Source of the DNA: an uncultured Lachnospiraceae bacterium
GTDB taxonomy: Bacteria > Bacillota > Clostridia > Lachnospirales > Lachnospiraceae
Length of the DNA: 64,000 nt
NCBI GenBank assembly: GCA_910586255.1
Contig: CAJUHR010000021.1
Coordinates: 19,151 to 83,150 of the forward strand
Direction: 5' to 3'
Shown here: positions 49,613-57,646 of the stretch, piece after piece
Layout: each line of letters opens with the position of its first letter
Numbering within the stretch: the stretch's first letter is position 1
The notes under the pieces: generated by a model
What the model was told of the DNA's origin: nothing
What the model saw: only the letters and a program-made list of their open reading frames with translations
The model's database searches: none
Made by a program: the position numbers and the translations under genes

Positions 49613-50641
49613 ATGATGATTTCATTTGAAAGCGACTACACCACAGGGGCTCACCCCAGGATTTTGCAGCGATTAGTGGAGACAAATATGGAGGTGCAGC
49701 CCGGATACGGAAGCGATGATTACTGCAAAGCCGCCAGCGATAAGATCCGAAATGCCTGCGACTGCCCGGAGGCAGAGGTATTCTTCCTGACCGGAGGAAC
49801 CCAGACCAATGCGATGGTTATCTCCTCCATGTTGCAAAAATATGAGGGAGTGATAGCGGCCAAAACCGGGCATATAAGCCTTCATGAGGCCGGAGCTATC
49901 GAGAACACCGGACATAAGGTATTAGAGCTTCCCCAGTCAGAGGGAAAGCTGGATGCCTCAGTCCTGGAGCAATATATAAAGCAATTTTATCAGGACGACA
50001 ACCACGAACACATGGTATTTCCGGGTATGGTGTATATCTCTTATCCCACGGAATACGGAACACTGTACACAAAAGAGGAGCTGACAAAGCTGTATGCAGT
50101 ATGTAGAGAATACCATATCCCTTTGTTTATTGACGGCGCCAGATTGGGATATGGGTTGATGAGCAGAACAGGAAGCATGTCCCTTCCTGATATTGCCAGA
50201 CTCTGCGATGTTTTCTATATCGGAGGGACAAAGGTGGGAGCCCTGTGCGGGGAGGCTGTGGTATTTACTAAAAACAACAAGCCGAAATATTTCCTGACTC
50301 TGGTAAAACGCCAGGGCGCCCTGTTAGCCAAGGGGCGTCTCATCGGGATTCAGTTTGATACGCTTTTTACGGATAATCTTTATTTTGACATAAGTAAGCA
50401 TGCAATTGATATGGCAGAAAAGTTAAAGGAGATCATAAGGGAGAAAGGATATCGGTTCTATCTGGAATCCCCCACCAACCAGCAGTTTGTCATTTTGGAC
50501 AATGAAAAGCTGGAGCCATTAAAAAAACAGGTGAGATTCGGATTTTGGGAGAAGCTGGGTAATAAACACACGGTTGTCCGCTTTGCAACAAGCTGGTCCA
50601 CCACAGAGGAGGATTTAGAGTATTTGAGAGATGTATTGTAG
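49613..50641 (+). CDS. ltaE: Low-specificity L-threonine aldolase
   Basis: This PLP enzyme splits L-threonine and L-allo-threonine into glycine and acetaldehyde. The 342-residue protein starts with SFESDYTTGAHPRILQRLVETN, and has FFLTGGTQTNAMV, PLFIDGARLGYGL and YIGGTKVGALCGEAVVF with the PLP lysine. This is the β-eliminating lyase/threonine aldolase fold. The ATG pair at 49613/49616 follows AGAGGAGGAC. The ddh gene lies 82 bases downstream in the same direction. Confidence 0.93.
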   Translation: MMISFESDYTTGAHPRILQRLVETNMEVQPGYGSDDYCKAASDKIRNACDCPEAEVFFLTGGTQTNAMVISSMLQKYEGVIAAKTGHISLHEAGAIENTGHKVLELPQSEGKLDASVLEQYIKQFYQDDNHEHMVFPGMVYISYPTEYGTLYTKEELTKLYAVCREYHIPLFIDGARLGYGLMSRTGSMSLPDIARLCDVFYIGGTKVGALCGEAVVFTKNNKPKYFLTLVKRQGALLAKGRLIGIQFDTLFTDNLYFDISKHAIDMAEKLKEIIREKGYRFYLESPTNQQFVILDNEKLEPLKKQVRFGFWEKLGNKHTVVRFATSWSTTEEDLEYLRDVL

Positions 50642-50723
50642 GGGGGACGGAAACAGGCGCAGACAGAAATGCAGAAGAGGGAATCAAAAGTAAGTAAGAA
50701 AACAAAAAGAGAGGAATCAGAAT

Positions 50724-51710
50724 ATGACAATTAAAATCGGAATTCTTGGCTATGGAAATCTGGGCAGAGGTGTGGAGTGCGGAATCAGGCATAATCCGGA
50801 TATGGAGCTTGCGGCGGTGTTTACCAGAAGGGATCCCGAAAGCGTGAAGATTTTGACAGAGGGCGTGAAGGTGTACCGGGCATCGGAAGCGCCCGAAAAG
50901 AAGGATGAGATTGATGTGATGATTCTCTGCGGCGGCAGCGCCACAGACCTGCCGGAGCAGACACCGGAGATGGTTAAGTATTTTAATGTGGTGGACAGCT
51001 TTGACACCCACGCAAAAATCCCCCAGCATTTTGACGCGGTAGACGCGGCGGCAAGGAAAAGCGGCCATGTGGGAATCATCTCTGTGGGATGGGATCCGGG
51101 AATGTTTTCTCTGAACCGGTTATACGGAAATGCTATTTTGCCCGGGGGCAAGGATTATACCTTCTGGGGAAAGGGCGTCAGCCAGGGCCATTCCGATGCC
51201 ATCCGGCGAGTCGAAGGGGTGATAGACGCCAGACAGTATACCATTCCGGTGGACAGTGCCTTGGAGGCAGTGCGCAGCGGAAGCAATCCGGAGCTGACAA
51301 CCAGGCAAAAGCATACCAGAGAGTGCTTTGTGGTGGCAGAAGAGGGGGCTGACTTAAAGAAAATTGAGGAAACCATTGTACATATGCCCAATTATTTTGC
51401 CGACTACGATACAACGGTGCATTTTATCAGTCAGGAGGAGCTGCAGAGGGAACATGGAGGAATCCCTCACGGCGGATTTGTCATCCGCAGCGGAAGAACC
51501 GGATGGACGGACGACAATAACCATGTGATTGAGTATCGCTTAAAGCTGGATTCCAACCCAGAGTTTACATCTTCGGTGCTGGTAGCCTATGCCCGGGCCG
51601 CATACCGTCTTAACAAGGAAGGCAAAAGCGGGTGTAAGACCGTATTTGATGTGGCTCCGGCCTGTCTCAGTCCGTTGGATGGGAAGGAGCTGCGCAGGAG
51701 TCTGCTGTAG
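50724..51710 (+). CDS. ddh: meso-Diaminopimelate D-dehydrogenase
   Basis: This NADPH-dependent enzyme reversibly aminates L-2-amino-6-oxopimelate to meso-diaminopimelate, a one-step route to lysine and peptidoglycan precursor. The 328-residue protein starts KIGILGYGNLGRGVE (Rossmann motif). It carries VVDSFDTHAKIPQHFDAVD, IISVGWDPGMFSLNRLYG, FWGKGVSQGHSDAIRRVEGV and the C-terminal HGGFVIRSGRTG, all typical of Ddh. AGAGAGGAATC precedes the ATG, and a clean terminator follows. It supports a Firmicute with meso-DAP peptidoglycan. Confidence 0.95.
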   Translation: MTIKIGILGYGNLGRGVECGIRHNPDMELAAVFTRRDPESVKILTEGVKVYRASEAPEKKDEIDVMILCGGSATDLPEQTPEMVKYFNVVDSFDTHAKIPQHFDAVDAAARKSGHVGIISVGWDPGMFSLNRLYGNAILPGGKDYTFWGKGVSQGHSDAIRRVEGVIDARQYTIPVDSALEAVRSGSNPELTTRQKHTRECFVVAEEGADLKKIEETIVHMPNYFADYDTTVHFISQEELQREHGGIPHGGFVIRSGRTGWTDDNNHVIEYRLKLDSNPEFTSSVLVAYARAAYRLNKEGKSGCKTVFDVAPACLSPLDGKELRRSLL

Positions 51711-51772
51711 GGAGGAACTTCTTAAATATTGCCTAAAGAAATCAAACTGTACCAGCATTTTATTATGAGAAC

Positions 51773-51802
51773 AAAAAGCCGCAGGGAACCGCGGCTTTTT
51801 TT
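51773..51802 (+). terminator. Terminator after ddh
   Basis: AAAAAGCCGC and GCGGCTTTTTT form a perfect stem with loop AGGGAACC and a long T-run. It is a textbook intrinsic terminator. Confidence 0.94.
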
Positions 51803-51984
51803 CTTGGGCAAGATACTTTGGTGCAATACAATAGACTGCCGATTATAGAAGGATTCCGGTTCTATCTGAAAATTTGGAAAATAAAATATTAGGATAGGAC
51901 TTGAATTTTATGGAAGGTGAGGTATAATAAATGAGTGGATATTACTTCGCAAAACACGAAGAAATAAGCAAAGGAGGAGTACAG

Positions 51985-53088
51985 ATGATAATTATGGATA
52001 TCAAAACAGATAATCTGTTTGCACTAAAAAAATTTCATATGAATATGTCATACCCTAAAAAGCTGGTGAATCCGATCATCCCCAAAGAACATTTGGAGGA
52101 CAAGCCTAACTTTCGCTATAAAAAAGTAAATATTATTATGGGAGGAAATGCTACAGGAAAAACTTCTCTTGGGAAATTATTGATGCTTTTTGCTAACTAT
52201 TTTAAAGACGGGGACTATAACCGTTTTATCAATATTATTGATGACAAAAAGAAAAATGCAGTTTTAATTATAGATTTTGTGACAAACCAGGAGAATCTGT
52301 ATCGTTTTGATATGAATATTACAACTAATGAAAGTGGCAACTATAGAAAAAATGATGTAAAGATTGATATTTATTATACACCTATAAATAAAAGAGACAG
52401 CTATGAAACCTGTGCGAAAAGAATTGATGAGGAGGATTGCCCGAAGATCTCTTATAATAAGATTAATACAAGCGGTTGGTATTTTTCTTATCCATTGGAT
52501 GCATGGAAAAATAAGACATATTCGGCTATTGAGGATGACGACAGATATCTTTACATATTGGAACAAATATTGAAAACCTTAGATCCATCGATTAAAAAAG
52601 TAATCAAAGTGGCTGAACTGGATAATACATATGCAATTATGTTAAAGAATCAGTCCATACTAATTAAAGACGGAGAAATTACAGATACAAAAATACTTTC
52701 CAGTGGTACAAAAGCAGGATTAGATATTTCTTATATCATCGCGTCACTTATATGTAATAAACATAATTTATATTACTGTGACGAATTGTTTTCTTATGTA
52801 AATAGCGACATTGAAAAAGCATGTTTATCTATTATTATCGAAAAACTGACAGAGAAAAAACAGCTGTTTTTTACAACACATAACATTGATATTTTAGATA
52901 TGCAATTACCAAAACATTCTTTTACTTTTCTGAAAAAAGAAGTAGAAGATGAAGAAATGCCCATAAAATGTATCAGCGCGGCAGATTATCTAAAACGTAA
53001 TACAGACTCTTTAAAGAATGCGGTTGAAAATGATTTGTTCTGTACGGCGCCTGAATTGGACAGGCTGTATGAAATTGCCATGCTTTAA
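51985..53088 (+). CDS. ABC/OLD-type AAA ATPase (candidate antiphage component)
   Basis: The 367-residue protein is an SMC/OLD-like ATPase. It has Walker A GGNATGKT (residues 53-60), a signature-like SSGTKAGLDISYIIASL, Walker B LYYCDELFSYV and the H-loop LFFTTHNIDILD. There are no other domains and no membrane helix. It is paired 18 bases ahead of a TOPRIM-like gene, the layout of ATPase/nuclease defence modules such as AbiL or OLD-type systems. Both genes are AT-rich against GC-richer neighbours, pointing to transfer. AAGGAGGAG favours the ATG at 51985; an upstream in-frame ATG at 51931 with AAGGTGAGG would add 18 residues. Confidence 0.78.
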   Translation: MIIMDIKTDNLFALKKFHMNMSYPKKLVNPIIPKEHLEDKPNFRYKKVNIIMGGNATGKTSLGKLLMLFANYFKDGDYNRFINIIDDKKKNAVLIIDFVTNQENLYRFDMNITTNESGNYRKNDVKIDIYYTPINKRDSYETCAKRIDEEDCPKISYNKINTSGWYFSYPLDAWKNKTYSAIEDDDRYLYILEQILKTLDPSIKKVIKVAELDNTYAIMLKNQSILIKDGEITDTKILSSGTKAGLDISYIIASLICNKHNLYYCDELFSYVNSDIEKACLSIIIEKLTEKKQLFFTTHNIDILDMQLPKHSFTFLKKEVEDEEMPIKCISAADYLKRNTDSLKNAVENDLFCTAPELDRLYEIAML

Positions 53089-53106
53089 TTCGGGGAGGAC
53101 CTGCTT

Positions 53107-53613
53107 ATGAAAGAGCGGTTATATTATCAGTATTATGTGGAAGGAGAGGATGAAAAGAAATTCCTGGAGGTATTAAAAAGGGATTTGCAATGTATTGCAA
53201 GCGGAAAGGTGGAAAAATTTAATGTGATCCAAAATAAGCTTACAATAACGAGGATTCGTCCTTTAAGACAAGGAACCATAGTGGCTTTTGTGTATGATAC
53301 GGATGTTGAAAATATTGAGATCATACAACAAAATATTGAGTTTTTAAAAGCACAAAGCGGGATAAAGGACGTTCTTTGCATTCCACAAGTGAAAAATCTG
53401 GAAGAGGAAATACTTCGCGCCTGTAAAATAAGAAACATAGGAGAGCTTACTCACAGCTGTACAAAAAAGGACTATAAAAGAGATCTGATAAGCTGTGGTA
53501 ACTTGGGTTCAAGACTGGAAAAATGCGGTTTCGATATATCAAAATTTTGGAATTCCATTCCGGAAAACAAATTTTATGTGTTTGGAAATGATGGGGCCAA
53601 AATAAAGATTTGA
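53107..53613 (+). CDS. TOPRIM-like nuclease partner (RloB/AbiLii-like)
   Basis: The 168-residue protein starts YYQYYVEGEDEKKFLEVL, with the conserved TOPRIM glutamate at Glu12 (or Glu14). It continues with FVYDTDVENI, a D-x-D motif (Asp64, Asp66). These residues bind metal in TOPRIM nucleases, and the small size resembles RloB/AbiLii-type proteins that pair with an ATPase. The rest is not recognisable. GGGGAGG precedes the ATG 18 bases after the ATPase stop, so the pair is an operon. I infer an abortive-infection or antiphage module; toxicity and targets are unknown. Confidence 0.72.
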   Translation: MKERLYYQYYVEGEDEKKFLEVLKRDLQCIASGKVEKFNVIQNKLTITRIRPLRQGTIVAFVYDTDVENIEIIQQNIEFLKAQSGIKDVLCIPQVKNLEEEILRACKIRNIGELTHSCTKKDYKRDLISCGNLGSRLEKCGFDISKFWNSIPENKFYVFGNDGAKIKI

Positions 53614-53675
53614 GAGATTTGTAACAGCATATGACCCAATGCCATGATTCCTCTAAAATTTTTCAAACAACCCTA

Positions 53676-53704
53676 TTGACAAATTCCAAAGATCTTGCTA
53701 AACT
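53676..53704 (+). promoter_or_regulatory. Sigma-A promoter with extended -10
   Basis: TTGACA (53676-53681) and TAAACT (53699-53704) are 17 bases apart, with TGC directly before the -10 as an extended element. It drives the zinc-finger gene at 53753 and probably the sigma-like gene after it. Confidence 0.8.
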
Positions 53705-53711
53705 AATAAAA

Positions 53712-53723
53712 GAACATATGTTC
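53712..53723. promoter_or_regulatory. LexA (SOS) box
   Basis: GAACATATGTTC is a perfect palindrome matching the Firmicute LexA/DinR consensus (GAAC-N4-GTTC). It sits just after the -10 of the promoter at 53676, at the transcription start, where bound LexA would block initiation. A weaker look-alike (GTACATATGTTT) occurs at 54419-54430. Confidence 0.82.
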
Positions 53724-53752
53724 GGAAAAGCGGAGGGAGAAGGGATATATGA

Positions 53753-53917
53753 ATGAAAGCTACTACAATCTACTGTAAATATTGTCATCAGAGGCTGTTT
53801 GACATGACACCCGGGACGAAGGGGAGCATTGAGATTAAGTGCACCCGATGTCGAAAGATCATAAGGATCACATTTCCGGAATATAAAGAGAATAAGGACT
53901 ACCTAGCAACGGAATGA
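53753..53917 (+). CDS. 54-residue zinc-finger protein (Com-like)
   Basis: The small protein has two Cys-x-x-Cys pairs (YCKYC, Cys8/Cys11; KCTRC, Cys30/Cys33) 18 residues apart, a zinc ribbon like the Mu-phage Com translational regulator group. The ATG at 53753 overlaps a 9-codon leader frame starting at 53749, and both share the GGAGGGAGAAGGG binding region. The SOS box and extended -10 promoter upstream suggest damage-inducible expression. The sigma-like gene follows 90 bases downstream. This combination resembles decayed prophage or integrative-element control genes. The role of the zinc finger itself is not established. Confidence 0.65.
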   Translation: MKATTIYCKYCHQRLFDMTPGTKGSIEIKCTRCRKIIRITFPEYKENKDYLATE

Positions 53918-54007
53918 ACCAATTACCAAATGGCAGGAGAGATGTATTGCAGAAAGCAGTATATCTCTCTTTTTGTATGCGCGGGTCAGCAAAAGAGGAG
54001 AAGAGGG

Positions 54008-54415
54008 ATGGACTATTACATCAAAGTTAAAGATACTCAGGTGCCGGTCACAGAACAGGTTTACAAGGCGTATTGCCAGGGATACAGGAAAGAGCGGTAT
54101 TTTCGGGAAAGCGACTATCACAATAAGACATTTTTCTATGATGCCCTGGACACGGAGGATATGAATGGCAGCGAGATGTTTGAGGACCCGGCTGCGGAAT
54201 CCGTGGAAGCGCAGGCAGAACGGCACTATCTCTGGGAAATGCTTCGAGAATGTATCAAGGAGCTGAGTGAAAATGAACAGGAACTGCTTTGCAGAATTTA
54301 CGTTTACGGAGAATCTCTGCGGGCATTGTCAAAAGCAAAGGGGATTCCGGTTACCACTCTCCAGTCCCGTCATCAGAAGCTTTTGAAAAAACTCAGGAAA
54401 AAGCTGGAAAAATAA
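54008..54415 (+). CDS. Sigma-70 region-4-like protein
   Basis: The 135-residue protein ends with a region-4-type helix-turn-helix: ELSENEQELLCRIYVYGESL, then ALSKAKGIPVTTLQSRHQKLLKKL. The N-terminal half (YYIKVKDTQVPVTEQVYKAY, RESDYHNKTFFYDALD) is typical of the small sigma-like factors found on Firmicute phages and integrative elements, not of housekeeping sigma factors. GAGGAGAAGAGGG decides the ATG at 54008 over an in-frame ATG at 53930. It may act downstream of the SOS-controlled promoter, or regulate the SipW/TasA-like genes that follow; the latter is speculation. Confidence 0.78.
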   Translation: MDYYIKVKDTQVPVTEQVYKAYCQGYRKERYFRESDYHNKTFFYDALDTEDMNGSEMFEDPAAESVEAQAERHYLWEMLRECIKELSENEQELLCRIYVYGESLRALSKAKGIPVTTLQSRHQKLLKKLRKKLEK

Positions 54416-54464
54416 TCGTACATATGTTTGTGCTGACGGATTAAATAGTAGAGGAGGAGATGAC

Positions 54465-54863
54465 ATGAAAACAGCAATAAAAAACCTGAGCCGTTGGACA
54501 GCCAATCTGTTATTGGCAGCAGCTTTGCTTTTGACAGCAGCGGTATGGCTGCCGGGAGTATTCCACATGAAGGCCTATGTGGTGAGAAGCAGCAGTATGG
54601 AGCCCGCTATAAGGGCGGGAAGTGTTATTTATGTCAGTCAGTATAAGGATCAGGAACAGATTTTCCCGGGAGATATTGTCAGCTTTCAGGCAGGGGAGGT
54701 GATGGTGACACATCGGATCGTGTCCGTAGACGAGAAAGAAGGTCTGGCAACAACCAAAGGAGATGCAAATCAGGTATGTGATCCGGAGCCGGTTCCCGTG
54801 GAAAGGATTCAAGGCAAAGTCCGGTTTCATATTCCCGGTATTGGTTATCTTCTCTTCCATTAA
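54465..54863 (+). CDS. sipW: SipW-type signal peptidase I
   Basis: This ER-type (S26B) signal peptidase removes signal peptides from TasA-like proteins. The 132-residue protein has an N-terminal helix (residues 12-33), catalytic Ser44 in RSSSMEPAIR, and His83 in VTHRIVSV replacing the usual lysine. A C-terminal part (IPGIGYLLFH) follows. It is shorter than B. subtilis SipW and seems to lack a second membrane helix. Its neighbour at 54903 has the matching signal-peptide pattern, so they form an enzyme-substrate pair. GAGGAGG precedes the ATG. Confidence 0.9.
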   Translation: MKTAIKNLSRWTANLLLAAALLLTAAVWLPGVFHMKAYVVRSSSMEPAIRAGSVIYVSQYKDQEQIFPGDIVSFQAGEVMVTHRIVSVDEKEGLATTKGDANQVCDPEPVPVERIQGKVRFHIPGIGYLLFH

Positions 54864-54902
54864 AATAGATCTGATAAAAAAAGACAGAAAAAGGAGGTTA
54901 TC

Positions 54903-55655
54903 ATGGAAAAGACAAAAAAGAAGAAGAAAATTAGAAACAGAACAAAGGCCATGATTGCCATAGGTCTGATCGCTCTCTTAAGCCTTGGCGGGACAATGGC
55001 TTACATGACCGACTATGAGCTGGCAAGCAACCGGTTTACCGTAGGAAAGGTGGATTTTAACCTTTACGAGAGCGACTGGGACGGAGAGCTTCCCAATGGA
55101 GAATACGCCAGTCCGTCCGATGCCACCCCGTCTGACGCCACCTCGTCCGATGCCAGCCCCTCCAATGCACTGGGGATAAAGGAGGCTGAGAACATGTACG
55201 CCGGAAAGGTGATCCGCAAAAATCCGGCAATTAAAAACAACAGCAAAAATGATGCATATCTGCGAATGACCGTCAAGGTGCCGGTAGCTTCCGTCATTAC
55301 GGTTGCGGACAACGGAGTGGTAAATAACAACGGGGAGGAGGCAGACACAGAATTGTTTACCTACATGGTAAATGAAGACTGCGGAATGCAGCCTTTGTCA
55401 CCCTATCCTAAGGAAGAGGACGGCTGCCATATTTACGAGTACATTTATACCGGAGGTGGACAGCATGAGATACCGGTTCCGGCCGGCCATGACATCCCGC
55501 CGCTGTTTGACACCGTTCGATTTGCCAATGTGGTGGGAGGCCAGATCGATGAAAAAACGGAATTTATCCACGTTGATTTTAAGGCCATTCAGTCCGGCGG
55601 CTTTGGAAGTCCCGATGAGGCGTGGGCAGCATACGAAAATCAGTCCCACGGATAA
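54903..55655 (+). CDS. TasA/camelysin-like SipW substrate
   Basis: The 250-residue protein has a SipW-type signal region: a very basic start (KTKKKKKIRNRTK), a helix (AMIAIGLIALLSLGGTMAYM) and TDYELASNRFTVGKVDFNL right after the cleavage area, typical of TasA, CotN and camelysin proteins. A stretch of PSDAT/SSDAS repeats (about residues 66-80) separates this from a β-rich body with YLRMTVKVPVAS. TasA-like proteins form extracellular fibres or coat components. This one is likely secreted and processed by the SipW encoded just upstream. AAGGAGG precedes the ATG, and a terminator follows. Confidence 0.85.
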   Translation: MEKTKKKKKIRNRTKAMIAIGLIALLSLGGTMAYMTDYELASNRFTVGKVDFNLYESDWDGELPNGEYASPSDATPSDATSSDASPSNALGIKEAENMYAGKVIRKNPAIKNNSKNDAYLRMTVKVPVASVITVADNGVVNNNGEEADTELFTYMVNEDCGMQPLSPYPKEEDGCHIYEYIYTGGGQHEIPVPAGHDIPPLFDTVRFANVVGGQIDEKTEFIHVDFKAIQSGGFGSPDEAWAAYENQSHG

Positions 55656-55691
55656 TAAATACCTTGTCAATGCATTCTCGTTTTTAAGTCT

Positions 55692-55720
55692 CCGGCCAAG
55701 TCCCTGGCCGGGGGCTTTTT
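55692..55720 (+). terminator. Terminator after the TasA-like gene
   Basis: CCGGCCA and TGGCCGG form a perfect 7-bp stem around AGTCCC, followed by GGGCTTTTT. Confidence 0.85.
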
Positions 55721-55789
55721 CCGGCGCCGCTCATTCTTTTTCCAAGGCTGAACATTCTCAGGGCTAAACTAAATGGCATTGGTTCACAG

Positions 55790-55922
55790 GTAACCTGTGA
55801 ACATAACAGCATATGTCTGTTTGAAATTGCCTGTGGCGATGGGGCATATGCTTTAGCCCCATAATCGTATTGGCTCGTGACGAATCAGCGAAGTGATTAA
55901 TCATGGAGTGAACTGAACAGTA
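55790..55922 (-). repeat. MITE-like element, second copy
   Basis: Reversed, this stretch matches the element at 33573-33767 nearly end to end: TACTGTTCA, TCCATGATTAATCACTT, TTATGGGGCTAAAGCATATGC, CATATGCTGTTATGTTCACAGG. It lacks the ~50-base internal segment present in the first copy. It lies in the 600-base gap before the exopolysaccharide operon. Apart from this element and the promoter at 56092 that gap holds nothing I recognise. Confidence 0.78.
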
Positions 55923-56091
55923 CTTGACCGCACATTGGCCCGAAAAAATGATTCTGACGAGCTTTATACTATAAACAGAAAAAATCGGGTAGAATAAGGA
56001 TTGAGAATGGCTTGCTGAGGGAGACCATGTGCATTCCTGTCTGAACAGTAATCCCCCAAAAATAATAATAAAAAGAACAGAAAAGTTTAAA

Positions 56092-56120
56092 TTGCGGAAA
56101 AGATAATAAAATGATATACT
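56092..56120 (+). promoter_or_regulatory. Promoter of the exopolysaccharide operon
   Basis: TTGCGG (56092-56097) and TATACT (56115-56120) are 17 bases apart, about 135 bases before the first gene. The leader between them shows no structure I recognise. Confidence 0.6.
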
Positions 56121-56254
56121 TGGCAGAGAATCCGGCTGTGATGCGGCCTATCGTGCCGATATAAGTTTTTTACCAGAGCAGAATATAGTGAACAGGGGCC
56201 AAAATACCCATTGACTCCAACATCATGTTTTAGAGACAAATACGAGGTTAGAAT

Positions 56255-57646
56255 GTGAAAAAATACGAACGCTATAAACGGATGATACACCTGGCTGCAT
56301 CCTTGATTTTAGTGGTTTTGCTGGTTGCGGTCTACATGGGATTTTGGTACAAGCTGATTTCCCCGTCTACAGGCGTATGGTACTGGAGAAGAGGAAACTG
56401 GGTAATCATGGGACTGTACACAATCATAATTCTTTTTTTTATGACAATGTACGGCGGATTCCGCCTGGGAGATCTGGAAAAGGGAAACGTGATTTATTCT
56501 CAGATCCTGTCCATGGTATTTGTCAATTTTATCACCTATATACAGATAGCGCTTTTGGCGTACCGTTTTCCTAAGATATGGATATTTCTTCTTCTTATGA
56601 TCTGCGATATGACAATCATTGCCGTGTGGACAAACATTTACGCCATGATTTATCAGCAGATGTTTCCGCCCCGCAGGCTACTTCTGGTCTACGGCCAGCC
56701 TCACGCACTGGAGCTTTTGGGAAAGCTGAGACAAAGAGAAGACCGGTATAAGATTGAAAAGATCATTTCTGTGGAAATCGGTGAAGAAGCGATTCTGACA
56801 ATGGCAGATCAGTATGACGGAGTAATTCTCTGCGATATCCCCACGCCGGTCAGAAACTATATCTTAAAGGACTGCTTTCAAAAGTCCATCCGTGTCTATA
56901 TGACACCGAAAATATCGGATATTCTGGTGAGAAATTCTACGGAAATGCACACCTTTGACACACCGCTGCTTCTTTCCAGGAATAATGGCCTTACGTGGGA
57001 GCAGCAGTTCGGCAAGCGGTGTCTGGATATTGTTGTGTCAGCGCTTATGGTGGTTATTGCATCCCCCATCATGCTTTTGACGGCCTTAGCGGTAAAGCTG
57101 TACGATGGAGGCAGTATCCTGTACAAGCAGAAACGGCTGACCTTAGACGGCAAAGAGTTTTTCGTCTACAAATTCCGCAGCATGCGGATGGATGCAGAGA
57201 AGGACGGGGTGGCCCGCCTGGCCAGCGAGCATGATGATCGGATCACTCCTGTGGGAAGACTGATTCGCATGACCCGCGTTGACGAGTTTCCCCAGCTTTG
57301 GAACGTTCTAAGAGGAGACATGTCCTTGGTGGGACCCAGACCGGAGCGGCCGGAGATTGCGGCAGAATACGAAAAATGGCTTCCCCAGTTTAAAAGCAGG
57401 CTGAAAGTGAAAGCCGGCCTGACCGGCTATGCCCAGATTTACGGGAAATACAACACAACCCCCTATGACAAGCTAAAGCTGGATCTGACCTACATTCAGA
57501 ACTATTCCTTTGTCATGGATTTGAAGCTGTTGCTGCTGACAGTGAAAATTCTGTTTATGAAAGAAAGCACGGAAGGAGTAACCTCCTCAGAGGAAGCCTT
57601 CGGCATCCGGGAGGAGGTGTGGAAGGACAAAGATGGAAAAGCGTAA
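56255..57646 (+). CDS. Polyprenyl-phosphate sugar-1-phosphate transferase
   Basis: This is the priming enzyme of exopolysaccharide synthesis: it moves a sugar-1-phosphate from a nucleotide sugar to undecaprenyl phosphate at the membrane. The 463-residue protein has four N-terminal helices (about residues 10-130), a middle nucleotide-binding-like region, another helix (VVSALMVVIASPIMLLTAL), and the catalytic C-terminus with KQKRLTLDGKEFFVYKFRSM, TRVDEFPQLWNVLRGDMSLVGPRPERPE. It starts with GTG after GAGG. It opens the polysaccharide operon and overlaps the next glycosyltransferase gene by 14 bases. The sugar is unknown. Confidence 0.93.
   Translation: MKKYERYKRMIHLAASLILVVLLVAVYMGFWYKLISPSTGVWYWRRGNWVIMGLYTIIILFFMTMYGGFRLGDLEKGNVIYSQILSMVFVNFITYIQIALLAYRFPKIWIFLLLMICDMTIIAVWTNIYAMIYQQMFPPRRLLLVYGQPHALELLGKLRQREDRYKIEKIISVEIGEEAILTMADQYDGVILCDIPTPVRNYILKDCFQKSIRVYMTPKISDILVRNSTEMHTFDTPLLLSRNNGLTWEQQFGKRCLDIVVSALMVVIASPIMLLTALAVKLYDGGSILYKQKRLTLDGKEFFVYKFRSMRMDAEKDGVARLASEHDDRITPVGRLIRMTRVDEFPQLWNVLRGDMSLVGPRPERPEIAAEYEKWLPQFKSRLKVKAGLTGYAQIYGKYNTTPYDKLKLDLTYIQNYSFVMDLKLLLLTVKILFMKESTEGVTSSEEAFGIREEVWKDKDGKA

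Noticed and set aside
54417..54432. Second LexA box before sipW
   Set aside because: GTACATATGTTT breaks the essential GAAC half-site, so it is mentioned only as a look-alike.
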